In this document: piece after piece, positions 5,533 through 6,079 of the stretch
Layout: each line of letters begins with the position of its first letter
Numbering within the stretch: position 1 is the first letter of the stretch
Assembly (NCBI GenBank): GCA_030671315.1
Contig: DAOUZW010000076.1
Span: 1-6,079, forward strand
DNA length: 6,079 nt
Direction: 5' to 3'
Origin: Candidatus Bathyarchaeota archaeon
GTDB taxonomy: Archaea > Thermoproteota > Bathyarchaeia > 40CM-2-53-6 > RBG-13-38-9
Translations under genes and position numbers: made by a program
The notes under the pieces: generated by a model
Seen by the model: only the letters and a program-made list of their open reading frames with translations
Told to the model about the DNA's origin: nothing
Database searches by the model: none

Positions 5533-6079
5533 TTAAACTAAACTTTCTTTATTTTTTCCTACTCTTTTAGCGACTAATACCGCTGATTCAAAGAGTATTA
5601 TAAATGGAATCAAAATTACTATGTCTGTGACAATAGTTGGGTCAGGAGTAATCACGGCTGTTATAACTAGAATCGCAATATATACAACTTTTCTTTTTCC
5701 TTCGATAAAGTTCGCTGGCAATATTCCTACCTGAACTAGAAGTACTAAAAGGACTGGTATTGTATACAAAAATCCAGACCCTATGGTTAAAGTAATCACC
5801 ATGGCGTAGAAGTCTTTTATGTTTATCAATGGTTCAGCTCCGCCTGACTTAATGAACCAGAGTATAATTCTCATTGTCAGTGGTAGTATCGCAAGATATG
5901 CCATAATAATTCCAAATACAAAAAGTCCCAGGAATCCGGCAACAAATTTTGATATGTGTTTTTTCTCTGATGGATATAGTGCTGGAGTGACAAATGCAAA
6001 TAGTTGATATGCAATTAGTGGAGATGAAACACCGATTCCAATCAAAAAGGCTAATGCGACATATACGTAGGCAGTATCC
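5533..6079 (-). CDS. tatC: Sec-independent protein translocase TatC (5' end outside window)
   Basis: The frame is open to the right edge, leaving 181 visible residues of a protein usually about 240-280 long; the N-terminus, first span and start codon lie beyond 6079. TatC is the receptor of the twin-arginine pathway, which exports folded, often cofactor-bearing proteins. Visible marks are PLIAYQLFAFVTPALYPSEKK, whose Glu matches the E. coli Glu103 signal-peptide site; a span near FVAGFLGLFVFGIIMAYL; the TM4 segment ending YTIPVLLVLL; AVITPDP before the last span; and IPFIILFESAVLVAK at the end. The buried TM4 glutamate of bacterial TatC (E. coli Glu170, in the FEVP segment) is Thr here. The stop overlaps an ATG (TAATG). 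No tatA is visible; it may lie to the right. The flippase and MetE-like genes follow on the same strand. Confidence 0.9.
   Translation of the reverse strand, partial: DTAYVYVALAFLIGIGVSSPLIAYQLFAFVTPALYPSEKKHISKFVAGFLGLFVFGIIMAYLAILPLTMRIILWFIKSGGAEPLINIKDFYAMVITLTIGSGFLYTIPVLLVLLVQVGILPANFIEGKRKVVYIAILVITAVITPDPTIVTDIVILIPFIILFESAVLVAKRVGKNKESLV

Noticed and set aside
1..6079. CRISPR arrays, insertion sequences, integrase or attachment sites, toxin-antitoxin or defence genes
   Set aside because: No direct repeat arrays, transposase frames, terminal inverted repeats or defence domains were seen; apart from the zinc-finger microprotein and the 39-aa protein, every gene called belongs to a known core family.

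Overview
The window is AT-rich and almost certainly archaeal. The evidence is a tRNA-Cys gene interrupted at the canonical archaeal position 37/38 by a short intron in a bulge-helix-bulge fold, with no CCA encoded; TATA-type promoters (TTTATATT, TTATAAAT) placed about 26 bases before short or nearly absent leaders; a single-domain 'core' MetE; and an archaeal-looking TatC. Base composition and gene content would suit a TACK-group archaeon of the Bathyarchaeia or related lineages, but nothing here fixes the phylum.

Left part (1-1538, all minus strand). The far left has a 29-codon ORF for a Cys2-His-Cys zinc-finger microprotein with a good Shine-Dalgarno site. Apart from that ORF, its ribosome site and the tRNA terminator, I see nothing supportable in 1-36 or 143-266. 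Next comes tRNA-Cys(GCA) with its hairpin/T-tract terminator. Upstream lies a two-gene transcription unit: a 39-residue single-span membrane protein (1419-1538, easily missed), followed 11 bases later by a polytopic NapH-like membrane protein with two CX3CP motifs and two [4Fe-4S] ferredoxin sites. A strong TATA box starts this unit just before the small gene.

Centre (1539-2975). A divergent promoter region holds the minus-strand TATA box and, on the plus strand, the promoter of a cysteine desulfurase (iscS), whose TATA box lies inside a perfect 8+1+8 inverted repeat. IscS is complete, with PLP lysine and catalytic cysteine, starts at TTG, and has no iscU scaffold gene next to it.

Right part (2976-6079, all minus strand). 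In transcription order: tatC (5' end outside the window), a 14-span Wzx/MOP-type flippase, and a core MetE-like methyltransferase. The gaps are 19 and about 40 bases. The MetE reading frame clearly extends upstream of its first ATG, because the family's GSFP motif is encoded there, but the extension contains only CTG as a plausible start. Its HxC...C zinc site is present, but the position expected to hold the third ligand (Glu) reads Gly.

Taken together, the window has a sulfur/cysteine flavour: tRNA-Cys, cysteine desulfurase, an Fe-S membrane electron carrier and a homocysteine methyltransferase. Beside these sit two envelope functions, Tat export and lipid-linked glycan flipping. I do not see a defence system, CRISPR, IS element or other mobile structure. 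The most notable items are the two hidden small genes, the iscS operator-like palindrome, and the odd start and altered metal site of the MetE-like gene.
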